The notes: generated by a model from the sequence alone, not told the origin. DNA of 64,000 nt from Thermoproteota archaeon (GCA_027492035.1 JAOZFT010000004.1:310001-374000), one strand, 5' to 3'; positions 38,094-47,826 are shown, numbered from the stretch's first letter. Made by a program: numbers and translations.

Positions 38094-38499
38094 TTAAAAC
38101 CTAAACAATATGCATGTTCTATGAGACTTAACATTTCCTATTCTCTCCCCCTTTCTTTCTTCTGGTTTCGTTAGAATGTTTTCGGGAACATAACTTGGCT
38201 TTTGAAGTTCATTTATGGAAGCCCCATCTGTAAAGTCTTCCATTCATCCTTTTCAAGTATCTAATTTCCCTTCTAATTTTTTTTGAGATTTTCCAACATT
38301 ATTATAGAACCTAGTTTCAAAGCTTCTTTAACACAAAAGCCACAACCTTACGGTAAATATACAAAATCCTATTTGTTTCCCTTCCACCATGCCTTAGACA
38401 GCAAATTTTTCCTCTTCTTTCCAACTTTAATTTCCCATTCCTTAATCCACTTCCAAAGTGTTCTATCAATTGTTTCTCAAAATCAGACATAATACACAT
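38094..38499 (-). pseudogene. Decayed ORF downstream of tRNA-Ser
   Basis: Minus strand: a 60-codon frame with protein-like sequence (SDFEKQLIEHFGSG, ICCLRHGGRETNRILYIYRK) ends at 38317. After a one-base shift, protein-like sequence continues (ETRFYNNVGKSQKK, then two stops, then NELQKPSYVPENILTKPEER). This suggests one gene with a frameshift and stops. Family unrecognised; a mobile-element remnant is possible given the tRNA neighbour. Confidence 0.35.
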
Positions 38500-39013
38500 A
38501 AAGAGATAAACAATCTTATAAACTTAGTTATTTCAACATTCCAAAACTGCTGACTTACCCTGAAAAGACTGTTCTTAAAGGCAAAACCTTTCCTCCCCTA
38601 AAAAATGAAAAATTAACCTCTTTAAAGTTCCCTTTTTTCCTTTTGCTTTTCCTTTCGCAATTCATTAACTGACTTACCATGTTTCGTCAAAAAACTAATA
38701 ATGAGCCTTTAAAACACAAAACCCCAGAAAGCCTCCACTTACTAAAAAAACATTTATTTTTCGCCGATTTAAACAATCCAAGTTTCTAAGGAACCAATCC
38801 ACTTTAATCAGTAATTCTTTCTCCTTAAAAAACATTAAGAAACATTAACAAACGACAAACTACTCCTTACCAAAAATATTACACAAAAAGAAATAATCGT
38901 TAAAAACAAAAAACAACAGCATAATTTAAAAAAGGAAAAGGGAAAAACTACAGTCAACTTTCCAAGGCCATAAATTTGGCTTTGGAAAGCCACTAAACAA
39001 AAAAGGTGGAAAC
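38500..39013. other. AT-rich gap before the S-layer gene
   Basis: No gene seen. A TTTAAAAAAG element near 38926 could be the S-layer promoter, and GGTGG precedes the ATG at 39014. Confidence 0.4.
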
Positions 39014-41662
39014 ATGAACAAAAAATTATTAGTTTTGATAAGTGCAGTAGTGTTGATGGTTTCAATTGCACCAGCAGCATTTGCACAGCCACCAATAAGT
39101 GAATTCCCGGCACCCTTCATCAAAAACGGTTCAATAGACTGGAACAACGACGGAGTACCTGACATCTCCATAATAATTGGGGAAGGAGGAGACGCAGCAG
39201 ACGTGATAGGAGCTTCAATGATAGCTGCAAAAATAGGAACCAACATGTATTGGTCAGCAGCAGACATAACACTCCATAAAGAAGCATTCGGAACAGCTGA
39301 ACCATTTAAAATAATAAATGGAACAGCAAACTTAACAGTTTACACTTGGGTAACCAACTCACCAATTGCTGACAAAACAGCAGACCGTGACTGGTTAGTT
39401 GCAGTAACGGGAGTAACAGGAGTACCTACCTCCGCTTGGTACAGCTACGCAGAGTTTGAGAAAGCAAGTTTTGGAGACCAGATTCAGTCACATACCTACC
39501 CTGACACAGACGCTGCAGATTGGGATGGCTCAGCAACCTTAACCAAACACATAATAGTGGATCAATACTACAGCCCAGGCGCCCAGGGCAGGCCAGCATT
39601 TATAGAGGTTAAGTGGTGCTACACTGAATACTCAACTGACAGCGTAGGATTACCTGACTACGCAATTTGGTGGTACCCTCCACGTAACCTTACAGTTACA
39701 AGTGAAATGACAGGGCAAAGCTACAAAGTACCAGGTGTCAATAGTACAAACAAGTCAGGAAGGTTCATGCTAAGAATATGGGGTGGTTACAAGTTAAATG
39801 AACCCATAAGTATACCTTTCCTCGGTTCAGGCTACACTTTAACCTTTACAAGCATAGACAATTTCGGGAACACAACACTAAATAGGACAGAGTGGCCTGA
39901 CCCATTCCTAGCAACAGAAATGAATAGATGGTTTGAACTGCCCCAAACAGGCGTAGGCAGAGTAACTTTCTGGTTAGAGAAAAACAGCGTAATTCTTGCA
40001 GCCTCCTCAATAGACCTCTTCAACTTCACCGTAATGCCCGTAATAGGCGGATTATACTCTGGCACAAGTATACATAACTTCTGGATACCTGTTAACAACA
40101 CTGAAAACATGTCGTGGATAGACCCTGACACAGGATTAAGGATGAGTCTAATAGTTGAAATAAAGGGTGTATTCCCAGATTATATGGGGGTGTGGGCTAA
40201 CATAACTTCGTGGCCACTGGAGAAACATTTCATCACTTACGACGTTGCAGGCACAGAAATGATAGTGGTTAACAGATCCTTCACCTCAAGTGACCTCCGT
40301 GTTCCAGTAAATTCATTCCTCGATGTACCTTACACAGCCCCCACTGCTGCAGATTTACCTAGCGGGTTTGACACATACGGTGAAAACCTTTCATGGGTAA
40401 GTTCAGCTAACTTCTCATGGTACGTTGTTCCTCAAGATGTATTCTATGGTGCAAAAGAGGTGCAAGTGTTTGTAAGTTACCCTGACAATGCAACAGTGGA
40501 GAGAACATTTATAACTGAACCTTTCACCACAACCACTAGTGTAACTGCAACCTATGGAGGAGTTTCTCTCCAAACCTATTGGGGTGCAATAGTGCCCATT
40601 ACTGCTAATGTACCTTACTATTATGTGTGGCAACTAGATACTTACTGGAGTAACCACGAAGGCACTACGTACTTCTTCGGTGACCTCCACGACCTAGGTT
40701 TACCAAACCCTGAAATAGAGGATGTTGCTACTTTCTGGCTTGTACGCAACATTTCACTCTACAAACATGGCTGGGCTAAATATGTTGACATAGAAACTAC
40801 AATGTGGAAGATTTTCCTGAATGACAGCAGCCTCAAGACTGAAAACCACTACTATGCAGATGCTGCTCAAACAGTTGAAGACGTTGTTGGTTCAGGTAAA
40901 AGAGTGGTTGACTTTGCAGCCTACCTAATAGACCTTGAAGGAATAAATGTTTCAGGTGTCTATGCAGGGTACTTCGACAGGTTCACACCCGGCCCAGCTG
41001 GTGAATACACAGGAACAGTGGACTTAAGACCCAACGGAACAGATGTTACACCCCCAAGTGAACAAGACTCAACCTTTAACGGAGAAGACGTGTTCAGCAT
41101 ATTCCACAGGTTCATATACCTAGCAACTGAAGACGCAGCAGCCGACGCAGTTGAATCAACCTACCTGATACTTGTAGGTGGGCCACTAGTTAACAAATAT
41201 GTTAAACAGTTAAATGACTCAGGACTACTGCCAATTTCATTCCTAGGAAATGACAGATTAGTTGACTGGACAAACAAAGTCTGGACACTTGAAGATGCAT
41301 TAGCAACATTCCCTGCAGCTGAAGGATACCCTGTTGAATACGTGCCACACATAACAAGCGGCCTAGGAGTAGTTGAATACGCAACAAGCAACCCGTGGAA
41401 CTCAGACTCAACAGTTCCAGTGCTGGTGGTTGCTGGAACAGACAGGTACGGAACAATGTCTGCATCACTGGCGTTAAGTGACCCAACAAAAATAATAAGA
41501 TTAACAGCAGCCAACTGGTACAATGCAGGACGCAGCGGAAACCCCAACGCAGTGATAGTGGTAGGTATAATACCACAGGTAGGAGTAGCTGCAGCTGCAC
41601 CAGCAAACATAGTCTTCGTTAAAGTTGCAGGAGCTGGAGGAAGCCTTACACTAGGGCCATAA
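39014..41662 (+). CDS. S-layer protein
   Basis: 882 residues. Signal peptide (1-24, cleaved near AFA-QPP). Early mature part NNDGVPDISIIIGEGGDAAD then VIGASMIAAKIG is the pattern of archaeal S-layer proteins. Many NxS/T sequons (for example NGT, NTT, NKS), fitting the glycosylation genes at 20-24 kb. Near the C-terminus VGGPLVNKYVKQL and VPVLVVAGTDRYGTMSASLAL recall cell-wall-binding repeats. No C-terminal TM anchor; ends VAGAGGSLTLGP. A poly-T tract follows. Probably the main cell-surface lattice protein. Confidence 0.88.
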   Translation: MNKKLLVLISAVVLMVSIAPAAFAQPPISEFPAPFIKNGSIDWNNDGVPDISIIIGEGGDAADVIGASMIAAKIGTNMYWSAADITLHKEAFGTAEPFKIINGTANLTVYTWVTNSPIADKTADRDWLVAVTGVTGVPTSAWYSYAEFEKASFGDQIQSHTYPDTDAADWDGSATLTKHIIVDQYYSPGAQGRPAFIEVKWCYTEYSTDSVGLPDYAIWWYPPRNLTVTSEMTGQSYKVPGVNSTNKSGRFMLRIWGGYKLNEPISIPFLGSGYTLTFTSIDNFGNTTLNRTEWPDPFLATEMNRWFELPQTGVGRVTFWLEKNSVILAASSIDLFNFTVMPVIGGLYSGTSIHNFWIPVNNTENMSWIDPDTGLRMSLIVEIKGVFPDYMGVWANITSWPLEKHFITYDVAGTEMIVVNRSFTSSDLRVPVNSFLDVPYTAPTAADLPSGFDTYGENLSWVSSANFSWYVVPQDVFYGAKEVQVFVSYPDNATVERTFITEPFTTTTSVTATYGGVSLQTYWGAIVPITANVPYYYVWQLDTYWSNHEGTTYFFGDLHDLGLPNPEIEDVATFWLVRNISLYKHGWAKYVDIETTMWKIFLNDSSLKTENHYYADAAQTVEDVVGSGKRVVDFAAYLIDLEGINVSGVYAGYFDRFTPGPAGEYTGTVDLRPNGTDVTPPSEQDSTFNGEDVFSIFHRFIYLATEDAAADAVESTYLILVGGPLVNKYVKQLNDSGLLPISFLGNDRLVDWTNKVWTLEDALATFPAAEGYPVEYVPHITSGLGVVEYATSNPWNSDSTVPVLVVAGTDRYGTMSASLALSDPTKIIRLTAANWYNAGRSGNPNAVIVVGIIPQVGVAAAAPANIVFVKVAGAGGSLTLGP

Positions 41663-41695
41663 AACCCCCCTTTTTTCTTTTTTTCTTTTCCCAAT
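41663..41695 (+). terminator. Poly-T terminator after S-layer gene
   Basis: Pyrimidine run with stretches of 6 and 5 T directly after the stop codon, typical of archaeal intrinsic termination. Confidence 0.6.
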
Positions 41696-41699
41696 CTCG

Positions 41700-42033
41700 T
41701 CTAATTCTAACTTAGGAAAGATTCCCTTACATATTCGTTACATCTATGTTTCCGTAAAGAATTTCCCTGTTTAAACAATTTACAGATCAACCTTTATGTC
41801 TCCCTCTGTTAGTTTTATGCCTCCTATTTCTTTTCGTTTTCTGACGAAAACATTTTATTTTTTTAAACACCTAACTTTTAAAAAGGTTCCTTTTAAGGGG
41901 GAGAAGGGAAAGGTTTTAAATTAGCCTTTCTCCAAATTTTTTTTAAAGGGTTTCTTTAAAAGTTTCTTTGAACCTCTAAAACCCTTACATAGAGGTTTCT
42001 TTAAGAGAATTTTTTAAGGAGGAGTGTTTAGGG
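41700..42033. other. Intergenic region between S-layer and toroid-CARDB genes
   Basis: About 330 bp, AT-rich, several purine-rich GGAGAAGGG and TTTTAAA stretches but no gene. AAGGAGGAG near 42018 is the ribosome-binding site of the next gene. Confidence 0.5.
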
Positions 42034-44433
42034 TTGAATAAAGAAGAATTACTCTTTTTGATGTTGACATGTTTAATTTTTTCAAGTTTGTCACCTCTGA
42101 ACGTTTACGGTCAACAATTTGGGGAATTGGTAAAGGTACCTAAAGAATCACTTGATGTTTATTTAGCTGCTGTTAAGGGGAACACTTACTGGAGAAATAA
42201 CTGGTACTATGACCCCTCTAATAAGGTTATGCAAATTCCTACAATGCTTGGTAAAATGCCAAGTCCTCAAGCTACAGGTTTAGCTGGTCACCTTTATGCG
42301 TTATCTATTATTCACGCAACTGAACTCTCCCTCTCAGGTTCAAATTTGCAGGAAGTAAAAAATAGACTTAGACAAATAAGCAGTTACTTCTTAACAAATT
42401 CAAGGGGTGGTTTATGGGCTAGTGAAATAACTCAAACCTATGTTGACGTTGCTTTCTCGTCTATGGTTGTGTGGTTTGAAAGTGAAGCTTACATGGTTAA
42501 CGTAATTAACAAATCTGATGTTCAAATGCATGTTCAGTCACTTTCAGCTTTACAGACAAGTTCTGGCGGATGGTTTGCCTCTACAGCACCCTACAGCCAA
42601 TGGAAACAACCACTGGTTACTTACACGTCACTGGCTTTAACAGCTTTGTTGAAAGCTGAAACAGCTGGGTTGTCTGTGGATAAATCCGTAATAAACAAAG
42701 CAATCAATTATTTACAATCAAAAGCTGTGAAAGGTGTTGGAACAGCTCACTGGGCTAGAGAAAACATGCCTGTCCCAACTGTTTTTGCGGATTCAACTTC
42801 CCCAAGTGAAGTAATAACTTCACTTGCACTCTATGCTTTATCGACAGCTAAAATGCAAGGTTACAACGTTGACACACAACTTCTTCAAAACGCTGCACAC
42901 TATCTCCTAGACAAGTTCCCTGCCCAAACCAATAAAGACGATAAACTTTTGTCATCTATGGCTTTAGCCGCAGCTGCCGGTGCAGGTGCAGTAGATATTT
43001 CAACCCTGGTGGGGAAAACATTCTCCTTCCTTTATGGTGTAGCTGAAAATTTTGACGTTGCTAAACCCCCCTTCCCATGGGAAGCGATCCCAACTTACTG
43101 CATTTACTTCTGGGAATACATTGAAACAGTTACTGTTGAAAACTCAATAACTACAGCCGTGGCACCGGCCAAAGCTGTTTTAACAGAGAAGGAAGTAACT
43201 AAAGTCGTTAGAGGAGCAACTGTTGAAGTTAATTTCCAAATAAGTAACATGGGTGCAAGTCAATTGAAGCTTTTCCTTGAACCCTACACTTCAGCATCTT
43301 TCAAAATAAATTCATCCTCAAGCAACCAAGTAACTCTTGAATCAGGTTCTCAAACAAGTTACAAGTTCAGTTTCAAAATACCTGAAGCAGCTACTCCTGG
43401 AGAATTAAAAATAGGGGTAAAAGTTTATAAGTTAGTGGAGGGAAAGAAAATACCTTCCAGGTGGTCGAAGGAAACGTCAATAGTAATAATAAAGAATGCT
43501 CAATTAACCCTCACAAGAAAAGTTACAGCTAAAAGTTTAAACTTAGGGGATAACTTAACAATCACTTTACAAATAAAGAACACAGGAGATGTTGAAGCTT
43601 CAAATATAGTAATCAGGGAGGATTTAAATGAAGGGTTTGAAATTTCAAGTTACCTATCATCAGATCAAGCAATGTTCACATCCACAGGCTTAAACCTTGT
43701 TTCAATAAAGCCTCAGGAGGAAAAGGTTTATACATACAGTGTAGTGGCAGAAAAAGCAAATGCAGGTAACCAAACCCTTTCAACAACCACCCTAACCTAC
43801 CTTGACGTCTTCAATAAACCACATACGATAACTCAAAAAACAGATGTAATAGTCCATAGGCCAAAAATCACATTGAAGGGATCCTTAAAAGTGGGGGAGG
43901 AAGAAAGCCAGAAAGAAATAGAAGCTCCATGGGGGAGCAAAGTTAAATTAACAATAACACTTAAAAACGAAGGAAATTTAGAGGCTAAAAACATAGAGTT
44001 AAATGCAGTAATACCTAAACAGCTTCAAATAATCAGCGATGAAACAGAGGGGGCAATTTCAAAAGACACAGTCGTAATAGAGCTGGAAAATCTTAAACCG
44101 AATGAACAGAAATCATTTAAAATAACCACTAAAACAGCGAACTTTTACATGTCCCTTAAACAAAAGGCACCTATTTTCCTAGATTTAAAATACACAGATT
44201 TAAACGGCAGATTCGTAGAAGGTGCATACAAGAGCTCAACAGATTTCCAAGTAAACATAACAGTACCTATGTGGCTGGAAATCTCAGTGGCAGCATCCAT
44301 TATTGCATTAATACTCCTTGTTTCAGCTTTATTAATAAGAAAAGCTAGGAAGGAAAAGAGAAGGAAAGTTTACTCTCCAAAACACTTAATAATGAAGGAG
44401 AGAAGAAAGAAGAGGAGTGAAAGACTTGGTTAA
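42034..44433 (+). CDS. Secreted alpha/alpha-toroid protein with CARDB/DUF11-type repeats
   Basis: 799 residues. TTG start with AAGGAGGAG 9 nt upstream. Signal peptide (1-27). Residues about 50-365 form prenyltransferase/terpenoid-cyclase-type toroid repeats (SLSALQTSSGGWFAS, SEVITSLALYALSTA). Then three beta-sandwich modules: about 385-480, 490-610 (LGDNLTITLQIKNTGDVEASNI) and 625-745 (KVKLTITLKNEGNLEAKNI). TM helix at about 755-778 and a basic cytoplasmic tail. Large cell-surface protein; ligand or enzyme activity unknown. Overlaps the next gene. Confidence 0.82.
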   Translation: MNKEELLFLMLTCLIFSSLSPLNVYGQQFGELVKVPKESLDVYLAAVKGNTYWRNNWYYDPSNKVMQIPTMLGKMPSPQATGLAGHLYALSIIHATELSLSGSNLQEVKNRLRQISSYFLTNSRGGLWASEITQTYVDVAFSSMVVWFESEAYMVNVINKSDVQMHVQSLSALQTSSGGWFASTAPYSQWKQPLVTYTSLALTALLKAETAGLSVDKSVINKAINYLQSKAVKGVGTAHWARENMPVPTVFADSTSPSEVITSLALYALSTAKMQGYNVDTQLLQNAAHYLLDKFPAQTNKDDKLLSSMALAAAAGAGAVDISTLVGKTFSFLYGVAENFDVAKPPFPWEAIPTYCIYFWEYIETVTVENSITTAVAPAKAVLTEKEVTKVVRGATVEVNFQISNMGASQLKLFLEPYTSASFKINSSSSNQVTLESGSQTSYKFSFKIPEAATPGELKIGVKVYKLVEGKKIPSRWSKETSIVIIKNAQLTLTRKVTAKSLNLGDNLTITLQIKNTGDVEASNIVIREDLNEGFEISSYLSSDQAMFTSTGLNLVSIKPQEEKVYTYSVVAEKANAGNQTLSTTTLTYLDVFNKPHTITQKTDVIVHRPKITLKGSLKVGEEESQKEIEAPWGSKVKLTITLKNEGNLEAKNIELNAVIPKQLQIISDETEGAISKDTVVIELENLKPNEQKSFKITTKTANFYMSLKQKAPIFLDLKYTDLNGRFVEGAYKSSTDFQVNITVPMWLEISVAASIIALILLVSALLIRKARKEKRRKVYSPKHLIMKERRKKRSERLG

Positions 44434-45094
44434 AAAAAGGGGGAAAGTAATTCTTACCTTGGCTGCAATTTTTTTAGTTGCAGCTTCAACCTACTACCTC
44501 ACTTACAAACACAACATGAACCCTCTAAACAATCCTCCATCAAAAATAGAGAAAATAATTATTTTAATAAACGAAAAAGATGCCACTGAATCAATGGGGA
44601 AAGAAAAACTAAACTACACATTAGCTGTTTCAAGCATAAGTTACATACTGCCTTTTGCCTCCAATCTAAAATACACTGTGGAGGAAGGAACCCTACTCAT
44701 AAACAGTTCAAAAGATATAAACATAAGCAAGGCAAATGAAACAACTCCCATAATTTACTTAATAGGGCCGATAGGAGGAGCGAAACAGACAGGCATAATA
44801 TTAAGGGAACATTCAGTAGTAGTTGAAGGGGAAACCTACACAAAACTCTTCTCAGCTACAGACCTGCTAAACTACTTCCTTCTGAAAAACCTAAAGCCAA
44901 AAATTGTCTACAGCACAAAACATCAATCATACGCCCTATATTTCCAACATCCACTCTCAGGGAAAATAATACCTGCTCCCTGGTACTCTAACAAACCACT
45001 ACAAGAACTAATGAACACTGTTTCCCTGGAACACGAAAACGGAACACCTGCTTCAGCAAATGAGGTAAGAGCACTAATTTTAGGTGAAAAATAA
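44417..45094 (+). CDS. Membrane-anchored extracellular protein, unknown
   Basis: 225 residues. TM helix at about 10-29 after a basic start (KKRGK), the rest outside with several NxS/T sequons (NYT, NSS, NIS, NET, NGT). IIYLIGPIGGAKQTGIIL is the most ordered part. It overlaps the toroid-CARDB gene by 17 bp and is translationally coupled, so the two products probably work together at the surface. No family recognised. Confidence 0.75.
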   Translation: MKDLVKKRGKVILTLAAIFLVAASTYYLTYKHNMNPLNNPPSKIEKIIILINEKDATESMGKEKLNYTLAVSSISYILPFASNLKYTVEEGTLLINSSKDINISKANETTPIIYLIGPIGGAKQTGIILREHSVVVEGETYTKLFSATDLLNYFLLKNLKPKIVYSTKHQSYALYFQHPLSGKIIPAPWYSNKPLQELMNTVSLEHENGTPASANEVRALILGEK

Positions 45095-45135
45095 ACTTTT
45101 AAAAAACATTAACAAAGATATAGAAATGTAGCGGT

Positions 45136-45224
45136 GCAGCCGTGGTCTAGCCAGGTAGGACGGGAGATTCATTGAACCCAAGCCCCCCAAGCTCCCAACG
45201 CGGGTTCAAATCCCGCCGGCTGCA
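45136..45224 (+). tRNA. tRNA-Gly(CCC) with anticodon-stem intron
   Basis: Acceptor GCAGCCG/CGGCTGC, A73, D-arm GTCT...GGAC typical of Gly, T-arm GCGGG-TTCAAAT-CCCGC. Removing about 16 nt between positions 30 and 31 gives stem GGAGC/GCTCC and loop CCCCCAA, anticodon CCC with C33. An alternative cut keeps U33 but leaves an A31-G39 mismatch; the anticodon is CCC either way. Confidence 0.82.
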
Positions 45225-45430
45225 TTTTTTCATACACATGAAAAAGGTTTTTTAGGTGGAAAAGCCTTAAATTGCTGCTTCAGCCCTTGGAACCTAGTTT
45301 TTTTCAGAATTGATTCCTTAAGGAAAACGTAAAGCTTTAAAAATTCAAGGCTATTCTTTATTGTTGAGAAAGGGTGGAGAGCTTAAAAATCTTTACAGAA
45401 AAGGCCTTTTCAGTTTGAGTTTTTAAAAAA

Positions 45431-45549
45431 GCGCCCGTCGTCTAGTCATGGCTTAAAATGTTTTTAAGCCGCTAAGGGACTAGGACACAGGCCCTCCAAG
45501 CCTGTAACGCGGGTTCAAATGAAGTAATCTGAAAATCCCGCCGGGCGCA
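45431..45549 (+). tRNA. tRNA-Gly(UCC) with D-loop and T-loop introns
   Basis: Acceptor GCGCCCG/CGGGCGC, A73, anticodon arm CAGGC-CCTCCAA-GCCTG, so position 33 is C rather than U. The D-loop carries about 29 extra nt with a 9-bp GGCTTAAAA/TTTTAAGCC hairpin. The T-loop carries about 16 extra nt after TTCAAA. Confidence 0.9.
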
Positions 45550-45578
45550 TCTACTCCTTTCGAAAAGGGTGCAATGTT

Positions 45579-46256
45579 TTGCTGCATCTTGTTTTGGCTG
45601 AAGCCTCCCTTGAAAAGGTACCTCTCTCCCTTTTCAACCATCCTCAAGTTGTTAGTTATTGTAGGAAAAGGAAAATCAAGCCTAAAGAAGCTATTTTAGA
45701 TACAAGCTATCATTTCGAAGCTGTTAAAAAACTCCCTTTTAAACATAAAAGAGGCAGACCTGACATTGTCCATTTCTTCCTCCTTTTAACACAAGATAGT
45801 TTAGTGAATAAAGTGGGAAAATTAAGAACTTACATACATACCTTAAACAACGAAGTAATATATGTAAACCCGGGAACTAGGCCACCTAAACATTACGACA
45901 GATTTTTGGGGTTGATGCAGCAGCTTTTCAAAGAAGGACAAGTCCCCCCAAAAAAAGAAGCTTTATTTTTAATCAAGAAAAAGAATTTGGCAGATTTAAA
46001 AAAGGAGATCAACCCAGACATAACTATCGGTCTATCCCGGAAAGGAAAAGTTATTAATCCCTTCAAATACTTTGGAAAGATAAATAAGGAAAAAAGCGTA
46101 GCTGTAATTGTTGGGGGATTTCCTCACGGCAACTTCTGCAGCGAAACCTTGGAAGTAATAGATCAATTATTTAGTTTAGGCAATTACCCCCTGCAAACCT
46201 GGACAGTAACTTCTTTAGTGCTTTGCTCCTACTGCCAATCCTTACTCCACTACTAA
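45579..46256 (+). CDS. nep1: rRNA pseudouridine N1-methyltransferase Nep1 (Emg1)
   Basis: 225 residues. SPOUT enzyme that methylates a pseudouridine in 16S helix 35. LVLAEASLEKVP, ILDTSYHFEAVKKL, RGRPDIVHFFLL, EVIYVNPGTRPPKHYDRF, VGGFPHGNF and the C-terminal knot are present. TTG start with AGGGTG 8 nt upstream. Overlaps open frame of Rpp21; 30 bp after tRNA-Gly. Confidence 0.96.
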   Translation: MLHLVLAEASLEKVPLSLFNHPQVVSYCRKRKIKPKEAILDTSYHFEAVKKLPFKHKRGRPDIVHFFLLLTQDSLVNKVGKLRTYIHTLNNEVIYVNPGTRPPKHYDRFLGLMQQLFKEGQVPPKKEALFLIKKKNLADLKKEINPDITIGLSRKGKVINPFKYFGKINKEKSVAVIVGGFPHGNFCSETLEVIDQLFSLGNYPLQTWTVTSLVLCSYCQSLLHY

Positions 46257-46336
46257 CAATTTATCCACTTTTTAGAAAAGGATTAATTAAAAGAGGAAAA
46301 CCCGAAAATCTTTTAGAAAGGGGGAAGTGGATAAGA

Positions 46337-46654
46337 TTGAGTTTACGAACAAGAAAGATAGCGAAGGAAAGAATAAATATTTTAATGAAATTAGCAGAGG
46401 AAATACATAAAACAAAGCCTCACCTTGCTCAAAAATACTACAAGGCAGCTTGGAAAATCTCTTTAAAGGCACGAGTACCCTTCCCCAAGAAGTGGAAAAA
46501 AAGAATTTGTAAACATTGCAAAAAATTCCTTTTTCTAGGTTTCAACGCAACCGTGAGACTGAACCAGAACAGGTTTCCACATGTTACAATTAAATGCCTA
46601 GAATGTGGTGGCTACACACGATACCCTTACAAGAAAAAAGGTAGTAAAAAGTGA
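46337..46654 (+). CDS. rnp4: RNase P protein component Rpp21 (Rnp4)
   Basis: About 105 residues. Zinc-ribbon protein of archaeal RNase P, partner of Rpp29 and of the RNA at 7372. RTRKIAKERINILMKLAEEI, AQKYYKAAWKISLKARVPFP, CKHCKKFLFLGFNATVRL, IKCLECGGYTRYPY. I start at TTG 46337, with AAAGGGGAAG upstream; the open frame reaches back to 46223 but that part is not conserved. Confidence 0.93.
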   Translation: MSLRTRKIAKERINILMKLAEEIHKTKPHLAQKYYKAAWKISLKARVPFPKKWKKRICKHCKKFLFLGFNATVRLNQNRFPHVTIKCLECGGYTRYPYKKKGSKK

Positions 46655-46755
46655 AGGAAGAAAAGCATAAGGCTCTAAACCCTCTATGCCTTTAACACAT
46701 TTTTGAAAAATTTTTAAAAAGAAAAAGAGTTTTAAATGGAAAAGGGGATTAGAAA

Positions 46756-47220
46756 ATGGTGAAAATTACAGATGTACCTGCAGACCTACTGATCAAGAAA
46801 TTAGCTGAGAAATTGAAGGAAATCCCAGAAATAAAGCAGCCTGAATGGAGTCTCTTTGTCAAGACAGGCGTTTCTAAGGAAAGGAGGCCTTCAAACCCGG
46901 ATTGGTGGTACATACGCGCAGCTTCAATTCTGCGGAAACTCTACTTAAAGGGGCCTATGGGAGTTTCAAGGCTGAGATCTTTGTATGGAGGAAGGAAAAA
47001 CAGAGGCTCTAAACCTGAACACTTCTACAAAGGAAGTGGAAAAATTATAAGGACGATTCTTCAACAATTAGAGGCTGCAGGGTTCTTAAAACTCAAAGAA
47101 GTAAATGGGAGAAAACTAGGGAGAACAATAAGTGACAAGGGAAAATCTTTCGTTGACTCAAGTTCTTACCTGGTAATGAAAGAACTCACCAGCAGAAAAA
47201 AGATGGAATACACTATCTAA
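46756..47220 (+). CDS. rps19e: 30S ribosomal protein S19e
   Basis: 154 residues. PADLLIKKLAEKLKE, PDWWYIRAASILRKLYLKGP, GVSRLRSLYGGRKNRGSKPEH, and the winged-helix end GRTISDKGKSFVD. First of the S19e-PDCD5-L39e-L31e-aIF6-LX-prefoldin run conserved in archaea. Confidence 0.98.
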   Translation: MVKITDVPADLLIKKLAEKLKEIPEIKQPEWSLFVKTGVSKERRPSNPDWWYIRAASILRKLYLKGPMGVSRLRSLYGGRKNRGSKPEHFYKGSGKIIRTILQQLEAAGFLKLKEVNGRKLGRTISDKGKSFVDSSSYLVMKELTSRKKMEYTI

Positions 47221-47293
47221 ATTTCAACGCAAAAAATGTTTTGGAAATAAAGATTTAAAGTGTTTAAGAAGCGCTTAGGAGGGTGTGTTGAGA

Positions 47294-47620
47294 ATGAGCG
47301 ACGAACTTGAGGAGCTTAAGAAGAGGAAACTAATTGAACTTCAACAAAAACTGATTGAAGAAGAAAGAAAAAAGGAGTTGCAGAAACAAATCGAGCAGCA
47401 GAAAAGGATGATCTTGAAAATAATTTTGACACCTGAAGCTAGGCAAAGATTGGCTAACGTGAAAATGGTTAAGCCTGAAATAGCTGAAACAATAGAATCC
47501 CAACTAATTCAGCTCTACTCAATTGGTAAATTAAGAAATAGGGTTTCAGATGAACAATTAAAAAGAATCCTTCACTCTATCCAAAAACAGAGGAAAGAAG
47601 TTAAGATCAAATACAAATAA
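47294..47620 (+). CDS. PDCD5-family DNA-binding protein
   Basis: 108 residues, helical: charged N-terminal helix, then [36 protein letters not shown], and [21 protein letters not shown] 47294, 10 nt after AGGAGGG; GTG 47285 is an alternative. Archaeal members bind nucleic acid; cellular role unsettled. Confidence 0.95.
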   Translation: MSDELEELKKRKLIELQQKLIEEERKKELQKQIEQQKRMILKIILTPEARQRLANVKMVKPEIAETIESQLIQLYSIGKLRNRVSDEQLKRILHSIQKQRKEVKIKYK

Positions 47621-47670
47621 AAAGGGTCCTAAATTACCCTTTCTTATTCAAAAATGTGGAGGTGTTACTT

Positions 47671-47826
47671 TTGTCCAGAAATAAACCTTTAGGGAAGAAG
47701 CTGAGGCTACTGAAAAAGGAGAGACAAAACAGCAGAGTCCCTATTTGGGTAATCCTTAAAACAAATAGGAGAGTAACAACAAATTATAAAAGGAGACAGT
47801 GGAGAAGGTCAAGGTTAAAAGTTTGA
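47671..47826 (+). CDS. rpl39e: 50S ribosomal protein L39e
   Basis: 51 residues, TTG start after [50 protein letters not shown]. Full-length match to the family; lines the exit tunnel. Ends TGA just before L31e. Confidence 0.97.
   Translation: MSRNKPLGKKLRLLKKERQNSRVPIWVILKTNRRVTTNYKRRQWRRSRLKV

Noticed and set aside
45136-45224. tRNA-Trp(CCA) reading
   Set aside because: A loop ATCCAAG can be constructed, but D-arm, acceptor and similarity to the neighbouring tRNA-Gly favour Gly(CCC).
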